Both the position numbers and the translations under genes were made by a program. From positions 1-35,595 of the IMG/VR virus record IMGVR_UViG_3300044797_000015: a DNA stretch of 35,595 nt; one strand, given 5' to 3'. The DNA comes from a virus. The number at the start of each line of letters is the position of its first letter. Position 1 is the stretch's first letter. The notes under the pieces are model-generated. The model searched no databases. It saw nothing but the letters and a program-made list of their open reading frames with translations, and was not told where the DNA came from. This document shows, piece by piece, positions 7,839 to 17,226 of this stretch.

Positions 7839-8039
7839 ATGCTGACTTGTATTTATCATCCCCTAGACCACTTTCGAGTGGTTGAACATGACGAAGCCGA
7901 CCGCCTGAAAGCATCAGGCGTTTGGTTTGATTGTCCAAAGAAAGCGAAAGCTTATCGAGATAGGGTCGAAGAGGATGTGAAGAACGAAAAAGCCGAGGCT
8001 TCAAAGCCTAAAGCTAAAGGACAAACCAAGGAGAAATAG
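7839..8039 (+). CDS. Small basic late protein
   Basis: The 66-aa product has a folded-looking N-terminus (MLTCIYHPLDHFRVVEHDEADRL in outline, with HPL and a Cys) and a Lys/Glu-rich flexible C-terminus (residues 45-66). ATG 7839 is chosen for its AAGGAGTGAG site; an upstream in-frame start inside the coat gene has none. Its place just after coat suggests a head-associated role. The family is not recognised. Confidence 0.65.
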   Translation: MLTCIYHPLDHFRVVEHDEADRLKASGVWFDCPKKAKAYRDRVEEDVKNEKAEASKPKAKGQTKEK

Positions 8040-8041
8040 CC

Positions 8042-8245
8042 ATGAAAGATAACAAAATGGTTCAGTCAAACAACGAGTTTGTTAGATCTGAACAGGCCAA
8101 GCAAAAAAAGATGATGGGCAACCGTCCTAAGATGAAAAAGGAAATGGAAGAGTTTAATGCATACATGAGCAATGATGGCGAAAATGCGCAAGACTTCGGT
8201 CGCAAACTATGTAAAGGTTTGGATGATGCATTTCCTTTGAAATAA
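8042..8245 (+). CDS. Small charged late protein with MMGN motif
   Basis: The 67-aa product is highly basic in its first half (QKKMMGNRPKMKKEMEEF, about 21-38) and ends in a short conserved-looking tail (FGRKLCKGLDDAF). It starts three bases after the preceding stop with an AAGGAG site. The KKMMGN motif also occurs in the tiny gene at 32670-32804. The function is unknown. It is the last gene before a strong terminator. Confidence 0.65.
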   Translation: MKDNKMVQSNNEFVRSEQAKQKKMMGNRPKMKKEMEEFNAYMSNDGENAQDFGRKLCKGLDDAFPLK

Positions 8246-8253
8246 GTCTATAG

Positions 8254-8288
8254 CGTCGACATATCAAATTAATATGTCGACGTTTTTT
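8254..8288 (+). terminator. Rho-independent terminator after the coat cluster
   Basis: A perfect 11-bp stem, CGTCGACATAT (8254-8264) with ATATGTCGACG (8272-8282), has a seven-base loop and is followed by six T. This is a textbook intrinsic terminator. It would reduce transcription from head genes into neck and tail genes. Confidence 0.9.
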
Positions 8289-8315
8289 ACTTTTTTCATC
8301 ATAAGGAGATGAGCT

Positions 8316-9053
8316 ATGACCCAAATCGTCAAGACCACAAATCAGTTGATCATCAATTCACTGTACCTGATTGGCGAATTGGGCGTTGGTGAAACACCTG
8401 ATGCATTCATGCTCAGTTCAGGACTTGAGCTAATTAATGAACTATTAGCTAAATTTGCCGAAGACAGTATCTATATACCCTATTTGACTGAGTTGAACTT
8501 CAATCTTGTTGTTGCTCAAGCGTCTTATGTTATTTCGGATATGGTTCCTAATCCTGATGTGGTTGCCGACAGAATCGTTGATTTGTCTTTTGCAAACTAC
8601 ACAGTGCCAAGTGCTGGCCAAGGTATCATTTATCCACTACAAATCATTAACAAAGCACAATACTACGGTGTTACAAGGCTATTACCCCTAAATACTAGAC
8701 CGGGGTTTATCTTCCTTGATAAGCAAGACGTAGAAAGTATTATTACCTTATATCCTGCACCAGACCAGCCCTACCCTTGTACGCTGGGCGTAAAATGCAT
8801 GATTAATAGTTTGACTGCTAATTCAAATCTTGAAGCGTTACCACCTTTTTACTACGGGTTCTTGAAATACTGTTTGGCTCGAAAATTCTTGTCTTACTAT
8901 CCTTCTGGCAATTGGCCTCAAACATCAGAGGATGAGTATAACGATTATTTTAGCTCAATTAAGAACGCTAACGAAACCGATGTCACAGTACGACCATCCG
9001 CAATCTTAAGCAGACCGGAACCGTTCTACTGGCAAAACATTTTGGCGTACTAA
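8316..9053 (+). CDS. Head-tail adaptor, P22 gp4-like
   Basis: The 245-aa product has the helical opening of gp4-type tail accessory factors (TNQLIINSLYLIGELGVGE, about 8-26, and ELINELLAKFAED, about 37-49), then a longer beta-rich C-terminal half than P22 gp4 (166 aa), with YPAPDQPYPCTLGVKC near 150. In P22, gp4 binds the portal and is the platform for gp10 and the tailspike. Here it comes directly before the gp10-like gene, with only two bases between. Start site AAGGAG is strong. The extra C-terminal domain could mean a somewhat different neck architecture. Confidence 0.7.
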   Translation: MTQIVKTTNQLIINSLYLIGELGVGETPDAFMLSSGLELINELLAKFAEDSIYIPYLTELNFNLVVAQASYVISDMVPNPDVVADRIVDLSFANYTVPSAGQGIIYPLQIINKAQYYGVTRLLPLNTRPGFIFLDKQDVESIITLYPAPDQPYPCTLGVKCMINSLTANSNLEALPPFYYGFLKYCLARKFLSYYPSGNWPQTSEDEYNDYFSSIKNANETDVTVRPSAILSRPEPFYWQNILAY

Positions 9054-9055
9054 TT

Positions 9056-10870
9056 ATGGCGAGTGATTGCAAAGATTATGACTTTGTAGGCAGTTACGAT
9101 AATCAGCGTATCAGTACAATCAACGCTGAACGTAGCGTTAATCTCTTTGAGTATTTAGACCCACAAGGTAAACGTGATAAATCGCTTATTTCTACCTCTG
9201 GATTGGTAAATTCAGGGTTAGATTTTGCACCTGAAACAGGCGGTTCACGGGCAACATTTGTATTTAATAGTCAAATTTATCAGATTTTTGGCCCATCTGT
9301 TTTTTTAATTACTGGAACGGTTGGTTCGCTTGTTAAATCGTTACTCGGAACCATAGTAACAACTACGGGATACGTTGGAATTGATGCAAACCAATACCAA
9401 GTAATCTTTGTGGATGGAACAGAAGGGTATATTTGGGATACAAATGCGACTACTTTTGAGCAAATTACTGATGTGGGATTCCCAGCAAATCCAATTGATG
9501 TCTGTTATCTCGATGGATACTTTTTGGTTGCCGCTGGCGGTACTAACAACTTTTACTTGTCACTGATTAATAACGGGATGGTTTGGAGTGGTGGAAGTGC
9601 AACCTTTACCGCTGATTCAACAACGGACGTTCTAACATTGAGTACAAGCAATGCGAATTTCCAAACAGGTGTTCCGATAACGTTTACGACCACGGGAACA
9701 TTGCCAACACCTTTAAATTCGACCACCACCTACTATGTGATTATGGTCGGAACTCCAGCAACGAACCCCGGAACGATTAAAGTTGCCTTAAGTTATGCTG
9801 ATGCGATTGCAGGAACCGCCATTGATATAACCATGAATGGTGCACCAACAAATACCGTATTGGTATCAGGACAATTGCAGTTTGGTAGCATTACATCCCA
9901 TCCGGGAACAATTGTTGCCTGTAGGACATTACACAGACGAATATTTTTATTCTCACAGTTTTATACCGAGGTTTGGGAAAATGCAGGGCTTGGAACGAAT
10001 TTACCATTTAGGCGTAATAATTCCTTGCTTATGGAAGTCGGAACCCCTGCATTGGGAAGTGTTGCCGTGGGATTTGACCGTATGTTCTTCTTGGCTCAAG
10101 ACCGAGACGGATTAGCTGGCGTTATGGAAGTTAAGGGTACTGAATCACTTTTGGTAAGTAATAGGGCATTAGATTATCAGTTGGCGCAATACGCTGCTGG
10201 CCCCGGTGTTTCTGATGCCAGAGGGATATTAATTAAAGAAAACGGATTGATATTTTATAGACTAAACTTTACAGCGGCTAATCATACATTTGTTTTGAAT
10301 GTCTCGATGAGTACTTCTGATGCGCCTAAATGGCATGAAGAGGAGGTCATCAATGGCGATAGGCATCCCGCCCAAACTCACGCTTATTTTACTGGTGTTA
10401 ATTTCTATGGAGATTATGAGAAGGCTTTATTTTACATCGTAAGCGATCAGGTCACCACAAATAACGGTGAGCGCATCAGACGTATGAGAATAGGCCGTCA
10501 AATGAGTCCAGAAGGTTACAAGCGATTGCGCATTGACCGATGGCACCTTGATTTATTACAGGGCGCATTGTCTACGGGTGCACTAGGATTTACTCCCGAT
10601 CATGGTCTCGACAATATTTTGACGATTCCTTATACGCCTAATGCTCAACCTACCGTTTATTTGTCTGTATCAAAAGATGGAGGCCAAAGCTATGGTAATA
10701 ATCTGCACTCGACAATGGGCAAAACAGGTGAGCGAACACATAGAACCGTGTGGCGAAAGATTGGAACCACACCAAGAGGCCAAGGGTTCGTTCCTAGGGT
10801 CGAATTTTTCAGTGAGATCCCCTTCATCATCTTGGGTGCCGCTTGGAATTTTGAGATTTTACCGGAGTAA
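9056..10870 (+). CDS. Packaged-DNA stabilisation / tail hub protein, P22 gp10-like
   Basis: The 604-aa product shows the beta-propeller-like repeats and C-terminal block typical of the gp10 family. Around residues 480-590 it has WHLDLLQG, then YLSVSKDGGQSYG and KTGERTHRTVWRKIG, close to the end of known hubs. It is longer than P22 gp10 (472 aa) because of an inserted Thr-rich domain at about 180-270 (TADSTTDVLTLSTSNANF). In P22 this protein closes the neck and keeps DNA inside. It starts two bases after the gp4-like stop, and the lack of a strong binding site suggests coupling. Confidence 0.85.
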   Translation: MASDCKDYDFVGSYDNQRISTINAERSVNLFEYLDPQGKRDKSLISTSGLVNSGLDFAPETGGSRATFVFNSQIYQIFGPSVFLITGTVGSLVKSLLGTIVTTTGYVGIDANQYQVIFVDGTEGYIWDTNATTFEQITDVGFPANPIDVCYLDGYFLVAAGGTNNFYLSLINNGMVWSGGSATFTADSTTDVLTLSTSNANFQTGVPITFTTTGTLPTPLNSTTTYYVIMVGTPATNPGTIKVALSYADAIAGTAIDITMNGAPTNTVLVSGQLQFGSITSHPGTIVACRTLHRRIFLFSQFYTEVWENAGLGTNLPFRRNNSLLMEVGTPALGSVAVGFDRMFFLAQDRDGLAGVMEVKGTESLLVSNRALDYQLAQYAAGPGVSDARGILIKENGLIFYRLNFTAANHTFVLNVSMSTSDAPKWHEEEVINGDRHPAQTHAYFTGVNFYGDYEKALFYIVSDQVTTNNGERIRRMRIGRQMSPEGYKRLRIDRWHLDLLQGALSTGALGFTPDHGLDNILTIPYTPNAQPTVYLSVSKDGGQSYGNNLHSTMGKTGERTHRTVWRKIGTTPRGQGFVPRVEFFSEIPFIILGAAWNFEILPE

Positions 10871-10874
10871 ATAG

Positions 10875-11174
10875 ATGGCTCGTGATTTTGACTTTTTCCC
10901 AACGTATGACCCTTTAGTAAGGGATCAGGTTTATTTGAGTAACGTTTGGGGCGACTTCATGGCGACATTCGTGGAGTCATTGCGCGAATACTTGTCATCT
11001 GGTGGAATTTTTGTACCAAGACTTACCAAAGCGCAACAGGCATTGATTCAAACGCCACAAGAAGGGCAGATGGTATATATCACTGATTTTAATACGCCAA
11101 CATTGCCAAGGACGGCAGCATTGCAAATATGGCAAGTGGTGGCAGGAGTAGGACAATGGACAACCATTGTTTAA
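10875..11174 (+). CDS. Small tail protein in the tail-needle position
   Basis: The 99-aa product starts with MARDFDFFPTYDPL and contains VPRLTKAQQALIQTPQEGQMVY (about 48-69), a pattern seen at the surface-facing ends of many fibre and head-fibre proteins. It occupies the place of P22 gp26 and gp14 but is far shorter than gp26 (233 aa), and I see no long coiled coil. It may plug the hub or link a fibre. The start lies four bases after the hub stop, behind GGAGTAAATAG. Confidence 0.6.
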   Translation: MARDFDFFPTYDPLVRDQVYLSNVWGDFMATFVESLREYLSSGGIFVPRLTKAQQALIQTPQEGQMVYITDFNTPTLPRTAALQIWQVVAGVGQWTTIV

Positions 11175-11201
11175 AGATTAATTAGCACAAGGAATGTGAC
11201 T

Positions 11202-11807
11202 ATGGCTTTCGATAGCGGGCAGTTTGGAAGTGGCCTTGGAGGTTTTTTAGGTGGCCTTTTTGGCGACTCCGGCAAACCGTATGACAAGGCAATGGAGCAA
11301 TACCAAAAGTATATGCAAATGGGTCAAGGCGTACAACAACCTTACCTAGATGCAGGTAAAGAAGGTCTTGGAAATTATCAGGAATGGCTAAAAGGCCAGA
11401 AAGACCCAAGCGGTTTTATTAATAACCTAATGGGTAATTACCAAGAAAGCCCTTATGCGCATATGCTTCAACAGCAAGCCATGAATGCCGGGAATAACTC
11501 AGCGTCCGCTAGTGGTATGATGGGAAGTAGCGCATTAATGCAGCAACAAATGCAAAACGCTGGTCAAATTGCTTCGGGTGATATGAACTCTTGGCTGCAA
11601 AATGTGTTGGGAATTAATACTCAGTATGGTCAAGGACAAAATAATTTAATGCAAGGCGGTCAAAATTCTGCAAATAAATTATTAGATATGTACTCTAATA
11701 TGGGAAATAAAATGGGTGAACAATCGTATAATAAAGAATCTTCTAAACAGAATAATTTTTGGAATACGATTGGCGGCGGATTAAGTATGCTTGGCAGCTT
11801 TTTATAA
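11202..11807 (+). CDS. DNA ejection protein, P22 gp7-like
   Basis: The 201-aa product is rich in Gly, Gln, Met, Asn and Ala with low complexity. Its N-terminus is glycine-rich and hydrophobic (GQFGSGLGGFLGGLFG), and its C-terminus is similar (IGGGLSMLGSFL). This is typical of small podovirus ejection proteins that leave the capsid with the DNA. Size and order match P22 gp7 (229 aa), ahead of gp20. I choose ATG 11202 because AAGGA lies eight bases upstream; GTG 11196 overlaps that spacing. The leader is nearly identical to the one before the fibre gene at 14248. Confidence 0.7.
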   Translation: MAFDSGQFGSGLGGFLGGLFGDSGKPYDKAMEQYQKYMQMGQGVQQPYLDAGKEGLGNYQEWLKGQKDPSGFINNLMGNYQESPYAHMLQQQAMNAGNNSASASGMMGSSALMQQQMQNAGQIASGDMNSWLQNVLGINTQYGQGQNNLMQGGQNSANKLLDMYSNMGNKMGEQSYNKESSKQNNFWNTIGGGLSMLGSFL

Positions 11808-11818
11808 GGAGATTAATT

Positions 11819-13180
11819 ATGGCAATTCCATCAGTTAACATGCTCTCCAATTTGCCGGGTGGTGCTTTACCTAATGTTTTAGATGCGCATAATACATTTG
11901 CTAAAAATAGAGCAGATAGACGATACAGTGAAGCAAAAGCTAACTATGCGCCTCTTACTATGCAAGCCCAAGCTGCCTCACAACTCGCCTATGCAAAACT
12001 TATGGGTCCTCAATACGTAGCTAAACTATTACAGAATGATGGCATATTGGCTAACCTTCCTGATGCCGAAAAGAAAGCATTACTTGGGATGGTTACAAAT
12101 GCGGGCGTTAGTGCCACACAAGGCGGTAATGCTTTAGGGCAAATGCCACAACAAGACCCTCAACATACAGGGATTGGCCAGCCATCTACAAACAACTTTG
12201 CAGGATTTTTGAAGAATGCTTTTAAAGGATTAATTGGTCAAGGTCAAACACAAAATCAACCAATAAATCCTTTTGCCCAATCAGCGCAAGCTATGCAGCC
12301 AATGCCGAAAAATCAGAATGCGCTTACAATGCCTCAAGGTAATCCGCCTATGAATGCCACACCGGGCAAAAGGCCAAAAGATGGTGTAACAGTTGAAGGG
12401 CAGCAATGGTATAACGCTAAGGGTGAGCCAGTTTATGCAGAAGAAGAACAGGTGAATGAACCGGGCGATAATGCTATGGAACTTAAATTGACCGAAGGAC
12501 AAAGAGGCAAGAAAGAGCCAACATGGGAAGAAAACACAGGTAAATTTAAAGGTGTTGTTAGAGAAGGTGAGGAACTTGGGAAAATTAGGGCTGCAAGTGT
12601 TAAAGAACTTGACCAAGATTATCAGCAAGCCTTGCAATTAAAACAGCCGATAGATTTGCTTGGTAAAATAATTACTAATCCCAAGTTCCAAAACCTAAGG
12701 AATTTACCCGGTTTTCAAAAATTACAGATGAATGGTAAGGCCACTTTTGGTACACCGGAAGAGAAAAAATTAATTGGTGAGTTCCAAGCCGCTGCAAGAC
12801 AAGTCGTATCAGCAACGGTTAAGGGATTTGGTGGACGAATTCTTGCCAGTGAAATACCTTTATCTGAAAGCATGAAATTAAGTGACAATGATTCTATTGA
12901 AGCCATGCTTGGTAAAGAGCCTGTCATCAAAGCATTTAATGAAATGACACTACAACGTTCCCGTATTGCATCAAAACTAATGAAAGATTATCACCTAGAC
13001 AAAGGTGATGCATTAGAACAAGCTGATAAAATGGTGGATGGTGAAGCTATACGTAAAAAAGTCGATCAAGAACTTAATCCTATTAGTGATGAAGATATTG
13101 AAGAGACTGCTAAAGCTAACGGTATGACTCGTGAGCAAGTTATCCAACGCTTAAAGAAAGAGGGGCGTTATAATGGGTAA
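11819..13180 (+). CDS. DNA ejection protein, P22 gp20-like
   Basis: The 453-aa product has about the length of P22 gp20 (471 aa) and its place in the order. The N-terminal 100 residues are Ala/Gln/Leu-rich helix, residues 125-210 are a Gln/Asn/Pro-rich disordered linker, and the second half (about 230-453) is charged and helical (SVKELDQDYQQALQLKQPID). The true start is ATG 11819 behind AAGGAG; the frame is open 20 codons upstream inside the previous gene. It overlaps the next gene by eight bases. In P22 such proteins form part of a conduit through the cell envelope during infection. Confidence 0.7.
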   Translation: MAIPSVNMLSNLPGGALPNVLDAHNTFAKNRADRRYSEAKANYAPLTMQAQAASQLAYAKLMGPQYVAKLLQNDGILANLPDAEKKALLGMVTNAGVSATQGGNALGQMPQQDPQHTGIGQPSTNNFAGFLKNAFKGLIGQGQTQNQPINPFAQSAQAMQPMPKNQNALTMPQGNPPMNATPGKRPKDGVTVEGQQWYNAKGEPVYAEEEQVNEPGDNAMELKLTEGQRGKKEPTWEENTGKFKGVVREGEELGKIRAASVKELDQDYQQALQLKQPIDLLGKIITNPKFQNLRNLPGFQKLQMNGKATFGTPEEKKLIGEFQAAARQVVSATVKGFGGRILASEIPLSESMKLSDNDSIEAMLGKEPVIKAFNEMTLQRSRIASKLMKDYHLDKGDALEQADKMVDGEAIRKKVDQELNPISDEDIEETAKANGMTREQVIQRLKKEGRYNG

Positions 13181-14090
13181 AAATTTATTTGCTGATGACG
13201 ATAAGCAATTACAACCTGCGACTAAACAACCAAGAAACTTGTTTGAGGATAGTGCGCCCGAAGAAGAAGAAAGTAATTGGAAAAAAATACCAAGAGATGT
13301 TCTTATTGGCCTTACACATGCTGGACGTAATCTTCATAATTTACCGCATGACATAGCGCATTTAGCTGATGTGGTTGGAAGCAAAATTGGTAGAACTTTG
13401 GGTGCGCCTGAACTTCAATACAAAGATAGTGATTTAGCATCTTATCTTCCTTATGATAAAGAAAGTTATGCAGATGTATGGGGTCAAAAAGGTAAACCAT
13501 CTGGGTTAGATACGGCAATTCAGAAAGGTGTTGAGTATGCACCGGATGTAATAGGTGGATTAAATGCACTTAGAGGAATTGGATTATTACCTCATTTAAC
13601 TAGACGTGGTGCTAGTGGTTCACTACGTCAAGCAAGACAACTGACCCGTGGCAGAAATATAGGGCCAATTGATGTTGATCCAAACATCATTGAAGATACA
13701 GCCCAGTTTTTACCTAGAACGGCTCCTTATCGCAATGCTATAGAAGATGCTCACTATGGAGATTATGATTCTTTATTTAGGTTGCAATCAGATTTAGGAA
13801 AACATTCATCTGATTATGCCGGATCATTATTTTCAGCATCAGAAAGAGCACATGGAAGAGCAGGGCTTGCTACAAGAAATAGTTTACTTGATGAAATGCA
13901 TGCTGGACTTAATGCGCAAGGTCATCAGGATATTTCGCAATTATTAAGAAGAGGCCAAGACGAATATAGGCGATACATGCGGTTTAGACCGTATCGAAAC
14001 GCGATTGGTGGGGCTGCTGCATTATATGCAATGCCTAAAAACGCATTAATAGATTTAGCTAAAAAATTACTATCAGCACGAAATGGTTAA
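13173..14090 (+). CDS. DNA ejection protein in the gp16 position
   Basis: The 305-aa product starts with an acidic, disordered 40 residues (two copies of a NLFxDxxP-like motif at the N-terminus). Helical, partly hydrophobic segments follow (DVLIGLTHAGRNLHNL; IGGLNALRGIGLLPHL), and the C-terminus has basic clusters. It follows the gp20-like gene with an eight-base overlap, the position of P22 gp16 (609 aa), but is only half as long and lacks any visible lytic transglycosylase motif. I infer an ejection role from position and amphipathic character. An unrelated internal virion protein remains possible. Confidence 0.55.
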   Translation: MGKNLFADDDKQLQPATKQPRNLFEDSAPEEEESNWKKIPRDVLIGLTHAGRNLHNLPHDIAHLADVVGSKIGRTLGAPELQYKDSDLASYLPYDKESYADVWGQKGKPSGLDTAIQKGVEYAPDVIGGLNALRGIGLLPHLTRRGASGSLRQARQLTRGRNIGPIDVDPNIIEDTAQFLPRTAPYRNAIEDAHYGDYDSLFRLQSDLGKHSSDYAGSLFSASERAHGRAGLATRNSLLDEMHAGLNAQGHQDISQLLRRGQDEYRRYMRFRPYRNAIGGAAALYAMPKNALIDLAKKLLSARNG

Positions 14091-14247
14091 TACTCATTCT
14101 TTCTTTGGATTACGGCTTGAATGATATTATAAATAATGAATGCTGTTAAAATAAAACTAATCATAGGACTCTGATTGGTTGATAAAAATACATTGTAATG
14201 TATTGAATGGGTAAAAAACAAGCATTAACTTCACAAGGAATGTGAAT

Positions 14248-15837
14248 ATGGCAATTACTTACGTACAAGCGTTTCCGCCACTTTGGTACATCGTTGGTAA
14301 CGATGGCCTTGCGGCTGGCGGCGCACAAATGTTTACTTATGACTCTATAACCCGTCAACCTAAACCTGTGTATCAAGACCCAGCAGGAACATTAGCTTGG
14401 CCTAATCCTGTGATATTCGATCTTAACGGAACAAAAGGCCCGTTTTATTGGCAAGAGGATAGCGACAACCCAGACGATTTATATTATGTCGAAGTGTATG
14501 ACAAACAAGGTAATCTGTTATGGCAAGCAAATGACTTTCCAGCCAGTGGATCGGGTGGTGGTGGAAACGTAACCACATATATTCCTATCGTCAACTACAT
14601 CACCAACAACCAATTCATTAACCACATCGGGGCGCAAGTGGGTCCTCTCCCTACCAACTTGGTTATCGCCCCATCTAATCACAAAGGATTTACGCCAGCC
14701 TTAACTAATCCAATCGTGGGTACCTACGGCGTTCTAGGCCCAGACATTCGCTTTGTGAAAAATAATACTAACGCTACGGACTCCTTAAGCTTTCCAGCAT
14801 TTGCTTTAGCGGCAGCACCATTAACAGGGGATGTAACACCTGTCGAATATTTAAGGTACCAATGTACCAATACGCCAGCGGGTGAAACTTATAAAAGCTT
14901 CCAATTTCCTATAACACAAAAGGTTAAGAATTTATCTAATACCATTATGACCTTTGGATTTTGGGCAGCCGTTACCGCAACTCCTGTCACCGTAAATATT
15001 TATTGTAGGCAGTATTACGGGTCTGGAACTGGTGCTACACCTGAATCAGAATCAACCAGAACTAATATTGGCTCTGCAACCTTAAGTTCAACATGGACTT
15101 GGTTCCCTATTAACTTTACCGTTCCATCAGTTGCATCGGGTTCTCTAGGGACTCCGGGAATGCAAACCGATGATGATGCACTTTATATACAAATTGATAT
15201 GCCGTTAGGCACACCATGTGATGTATTGTTTACAAAACCCGCATTGTTCTTAGGGGCCGTCGATCCCGATGTTGAATTTGATTCGTATGATATGATTGAT
15301 TCTATCGATCAGACCCCACGAACAGGGGATATTCGAGTTAGTTATTGGTCATCCGCTCCTCTGGGATGGTTGCCAATGAATGACGGAACGATTGGCAATA
15401 CAGGTTCAGGGGCAACATTAGCAGCCGGACAATGGGTGTTCCAACTCTATAAAACGCTTTGGGATGCTGTATCAAATACGTATGCGCCTGTAACAGGTGG
15501 CAGGGGTGCAACGGCTCAAGCCGATTTTATAGCTAATAAACCTATGCAACTTCCATTGTCTTTAGGACGGGCACTTGCTGCAAATGGCTTGGGAAGTGTG
15601 CTTGGACAAAATGCGGGTGCTAATAGTGCGTCAATCACTTTAGTAGCGGCTAACCTTCCGCCACACTCACATACCTATACTAATTCATCGGTGGCAGGAA
15701 CCAGTTATACCTTCGCGGGAGGTGCTATATTAACAACCGCTACATATAATACAGGTAATGGGCCTGGAACTTCCCAGCCATTTACTGTTCCTACATTACC
15801 CTTAACCTCATTCATGAATGTGTTTATAAAACTATAA
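14248..15837 (+). CDS. Tail fibre or spike with C-terminal collar-like domain
   Basis: The 529-aa product begins with a short domain (ITYVQAFPPLWYIVGNDGLA...FDLNG) common in head-binding ends of podovirus fibres. Beta-rich carbohydrate-binding-like sequence follows (about 110-350), then a tail-collar-like region near 370 (TPRTGDIRVSYWSSAP, GWLPMNDGTIG) and a C-terminal LPPHSHTYTNSS segment. These are marks of receptor-binding fibres that trimerise. ATG 14248 is chosen for its AAGGA site. A 150-base gap before it holds no convincing gene. Host recognition is the likely role; no enzymatic depolymerase motif is visible. Confidence 0.75.
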   Translation: MAITYVQAFPPLWYIVGNDGLAAGGAQMFTYDSITRQPKPVYQDPAGTLAWPNPVIFDLNGTKGPFYWQEDSDNPDDLYYVEVYDKQGNLLWQANDFPASGSGGGGNVTTYIPIVNYITNNQFINHIGAQVGPLPTNLVIAPSNHKGFTPALTNPIVGTYGVLGPDIRFVKNNTNATDSLSFPAFALAAAPLTGDVTPVEYLRYQCTNTPAGETYKSFQFPITQKVKNLSNTIMTFGFWAAVTATPVTVNIYCRQYYGSGTGATPESESTRTNIGSATLSSTWTWFPINFTVPSVASGSLGTPGMQTDDDALYIQIDMPLGTPCDVLFTKPALFLGAVDPDVEFDSYDMIDSIDQTPRTGDIRVSYWSSAPLGWLPMNDGTIGNTGSGATLAAGQWVFQLYKTLWDAVSNTYAPVTGGRGATAQADFIANKPMQLPLSLGRALAANGLGSVLGQNAGANSASITLVAANLPPHSHTYTNSSVAGTSYTFAGGAILTTATYNTGNGPGTSQPFTVPTLPLTSFMNVFIKL

Positions 15838-15848
15838 GGAGCCCCATA

Positions 15849-16151
15849 ATGGCAGTTCAACTATGCAACATAACCGCCCTAGATCCTAATGCCTACACCG
15901 GCCCAACAAGGGTGATGTCAGGTGTTGCACGGACAGGAAACGCATCTTTAGATACCTATTATGGGTCTAATGGTTCAGTAGAATTCGCTCGCTGGCTTTA
16001 TGTCGGCGTGCAGGGTGACATTTCTTATACAAAATGGGATGGCACTAATCAGACTCTTACGGGGCTCGCTGCGGGCGTGTGGCATCCTATTTTTTCGATA
16101 AGGATTAATACAAGCGGCACGACGGCAACAGGAATCGTATGGGGAAGTTAG
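15849..16151 (+). CDS. Small spike-base-like beta protein
   Basis: The 100-aa product ends in a block, RWLYVGVQGDISYTKWDG, then LAAGVWHPI and TSGTTATGIVWGS, that matches the pattern of the small spike-base proteins of the gene transfer agent Rcc01079 type and of many phages (YVGVxGDVT, AAGxxLPI, TTATxIV). Such proteins adapt fibres to the tail tip. It has an AAGGAG site and sits between two fibre genes, in keeping with a connector role. The family match is by eye. Confidence 0.6.
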   Translation: MAVQLCNITALDPNAYTGPTRVMSGVARTGNASLDTYYGSNGSVEFARWLYVGVQGDISYTKWDGTNQTLTGLAAGVWHPIFSIRINTSGTTATGIVWGS

Positions 16152-16196
16152 CTAACTTCGATGGTAATATTATCAATCATTTAAAAGGACTTTAAA

Positions 16197-17183
16197 ATGA
16201 CTACAAGTTTAGGACAAACAGTACTGTTTAACGATTTAACCCCAGCGCGAGTGGTATCTTTATCAAACGTTGCTGGAACTTATTACAATGGCCCTAATAA
16301 CAATGGAGTGGGTGCTACCCTTACCGTTGCTGCTAGCTCCTTAACAGTCGATGGCGTGGTTTTAAGTGTTGGTGACAGGGTTCTTTTACAGAATCAAACA
16401 GCCGCACTTCAAAATGGCGTTTATATTGTTGAATTAATTGCCTCAACAGTTGTTCTTGCTCGTGCCTTTGACCAACAAAGCCTTGAGCAATTGAAAGCAG
16501 GTCAATTCATTCTGATAGGAGCAGGTACAGTTAACGCTGGTGCTGCTTTCTGTCTAGTTGAACCTTTACCTCAAAACATTGGTGTGGATGCGTTTGTGTA
16601 CTTATCCTCTCCCTTGAGTGCTGCAATGGGTACAGCGGGTGCAAAAGCTGCCACTAACAACGCGCTCCCTGATGTTGTTTCCTCTGCTGGATCAGGCTTT
16701 ACCGCTGGCAACTTCATCTCTGCTGCTGATACTGCTGGTTCTGCGCAAGATTCAGGATTTAACGTATCTAACGTTCTGCAACATGCTCGTGTGGCTATGA
16801 CTGCTGCTCAATGGAATGGAATGTATGCGGCTCCTTTCTTATTGGTAGCTGCACCCGGTGCTAACAAAATCAACGTGGTTGAACAAATTACCCTAGGCAT
16901 GACTTTCGTATCTGCGGCTTATGCTGCTGGTGGCGTGGTTGGGGCTCAATACGGTAGTACTGTTCATGGCGCAGGTTCTGCTGCAAGTTCTACCGAGGCC
17001 GCAGCAGACTTCTTCGCAGGTGCAAGCACAATGTTCCGTTTAGGAAGTGGCGTTGCTACTGGCGCACCATTTGCTAATGCTGCAAACGCTGGAATCTATT
17101 TAAGTAACTTAAGTGGTGCGTTTACGACTGGTGACAGTACTTGGATTGTTGACGTTTATTACAGAACGGTTGCTACGGTATAA
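16197..17183 (+). CDS. Tail fibre protein
   Basis: The 328-aa product contains the motif GDRVLLQNQTAALQNGVYIV (residues 61-80), a small beta domain repeated in many phage fibre proteins. An Ala/Gly/Ser-rich middle (about 140-200) and a C-terminal beta domain ending in WIVDVYYRTVATV follow. It would contribute to a fibre or adhesin complex with its neighbours. The site AAAAGGA precedes the ATG. The gene ends seven bases before a strong terminator. Confidence 0.65.
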   Translation: MTTSLGQTVLFNDLTPARVVSLSNVAGTYYNGPNNNGVGATLTVAASSLTVDGVVLSVGDRVLLQNQTAALQNGVYIVELIASTVVLARAFDQQSLEQLKAGQFILIGAGTVNAGAAFCLVEPLPQNIGVDAFVYLSSPLSAAMGTAGAKAATNNALPDVVSSAGSGFTAGNFISAADTAGSAQDSGFNVSNVLQHARVAMTAAQWNGMYAAPFLLVAAPGANKINVVEQITLGMTFVSAAYAAGGVVGAQYGSTVHGAGSAASSTEAAADFFAGASTMFRLGSGVATGAPFANAANAGIYLSNLSGAFTTGDSTWIVDVYYRTVATV

Positions 17184-17188
17184 ATGAC

Positions 17189-17212
17189 AAGGGGGATTCG
17201 TTCCCCCTTTTT
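17189..17212 (+). terminator. Rho-independent terminator after the fibre gene
   Basis: Stem AAGGGGGA (17189-17196) pairs with TCCCCCTT (17202-17209) around loop TTCGT and is followed by T. The GC-rich stem and T-run make it a strong intrinsic terminator separating the fibre gene from the next small gene. Confidence 0.85.
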
Positions 17213-17226
17213 AAAAGGATTTAAAG

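Noticed and set aside
14087-14164. 25-aa hydrophobic peptide on the minus strand in the gap before the fibre gene
   Set aside because: It has one possible membrane helix but no ribosome binding site or promoter, and opposes all its neighbours; chance is likelier in AT-rich DNA.
11196-14244. GTG start codons at 11196 and 14242
   Set aside because: In both cases the ATG six bases later has the proper spacing to AAGGA; the GTG would be too close.
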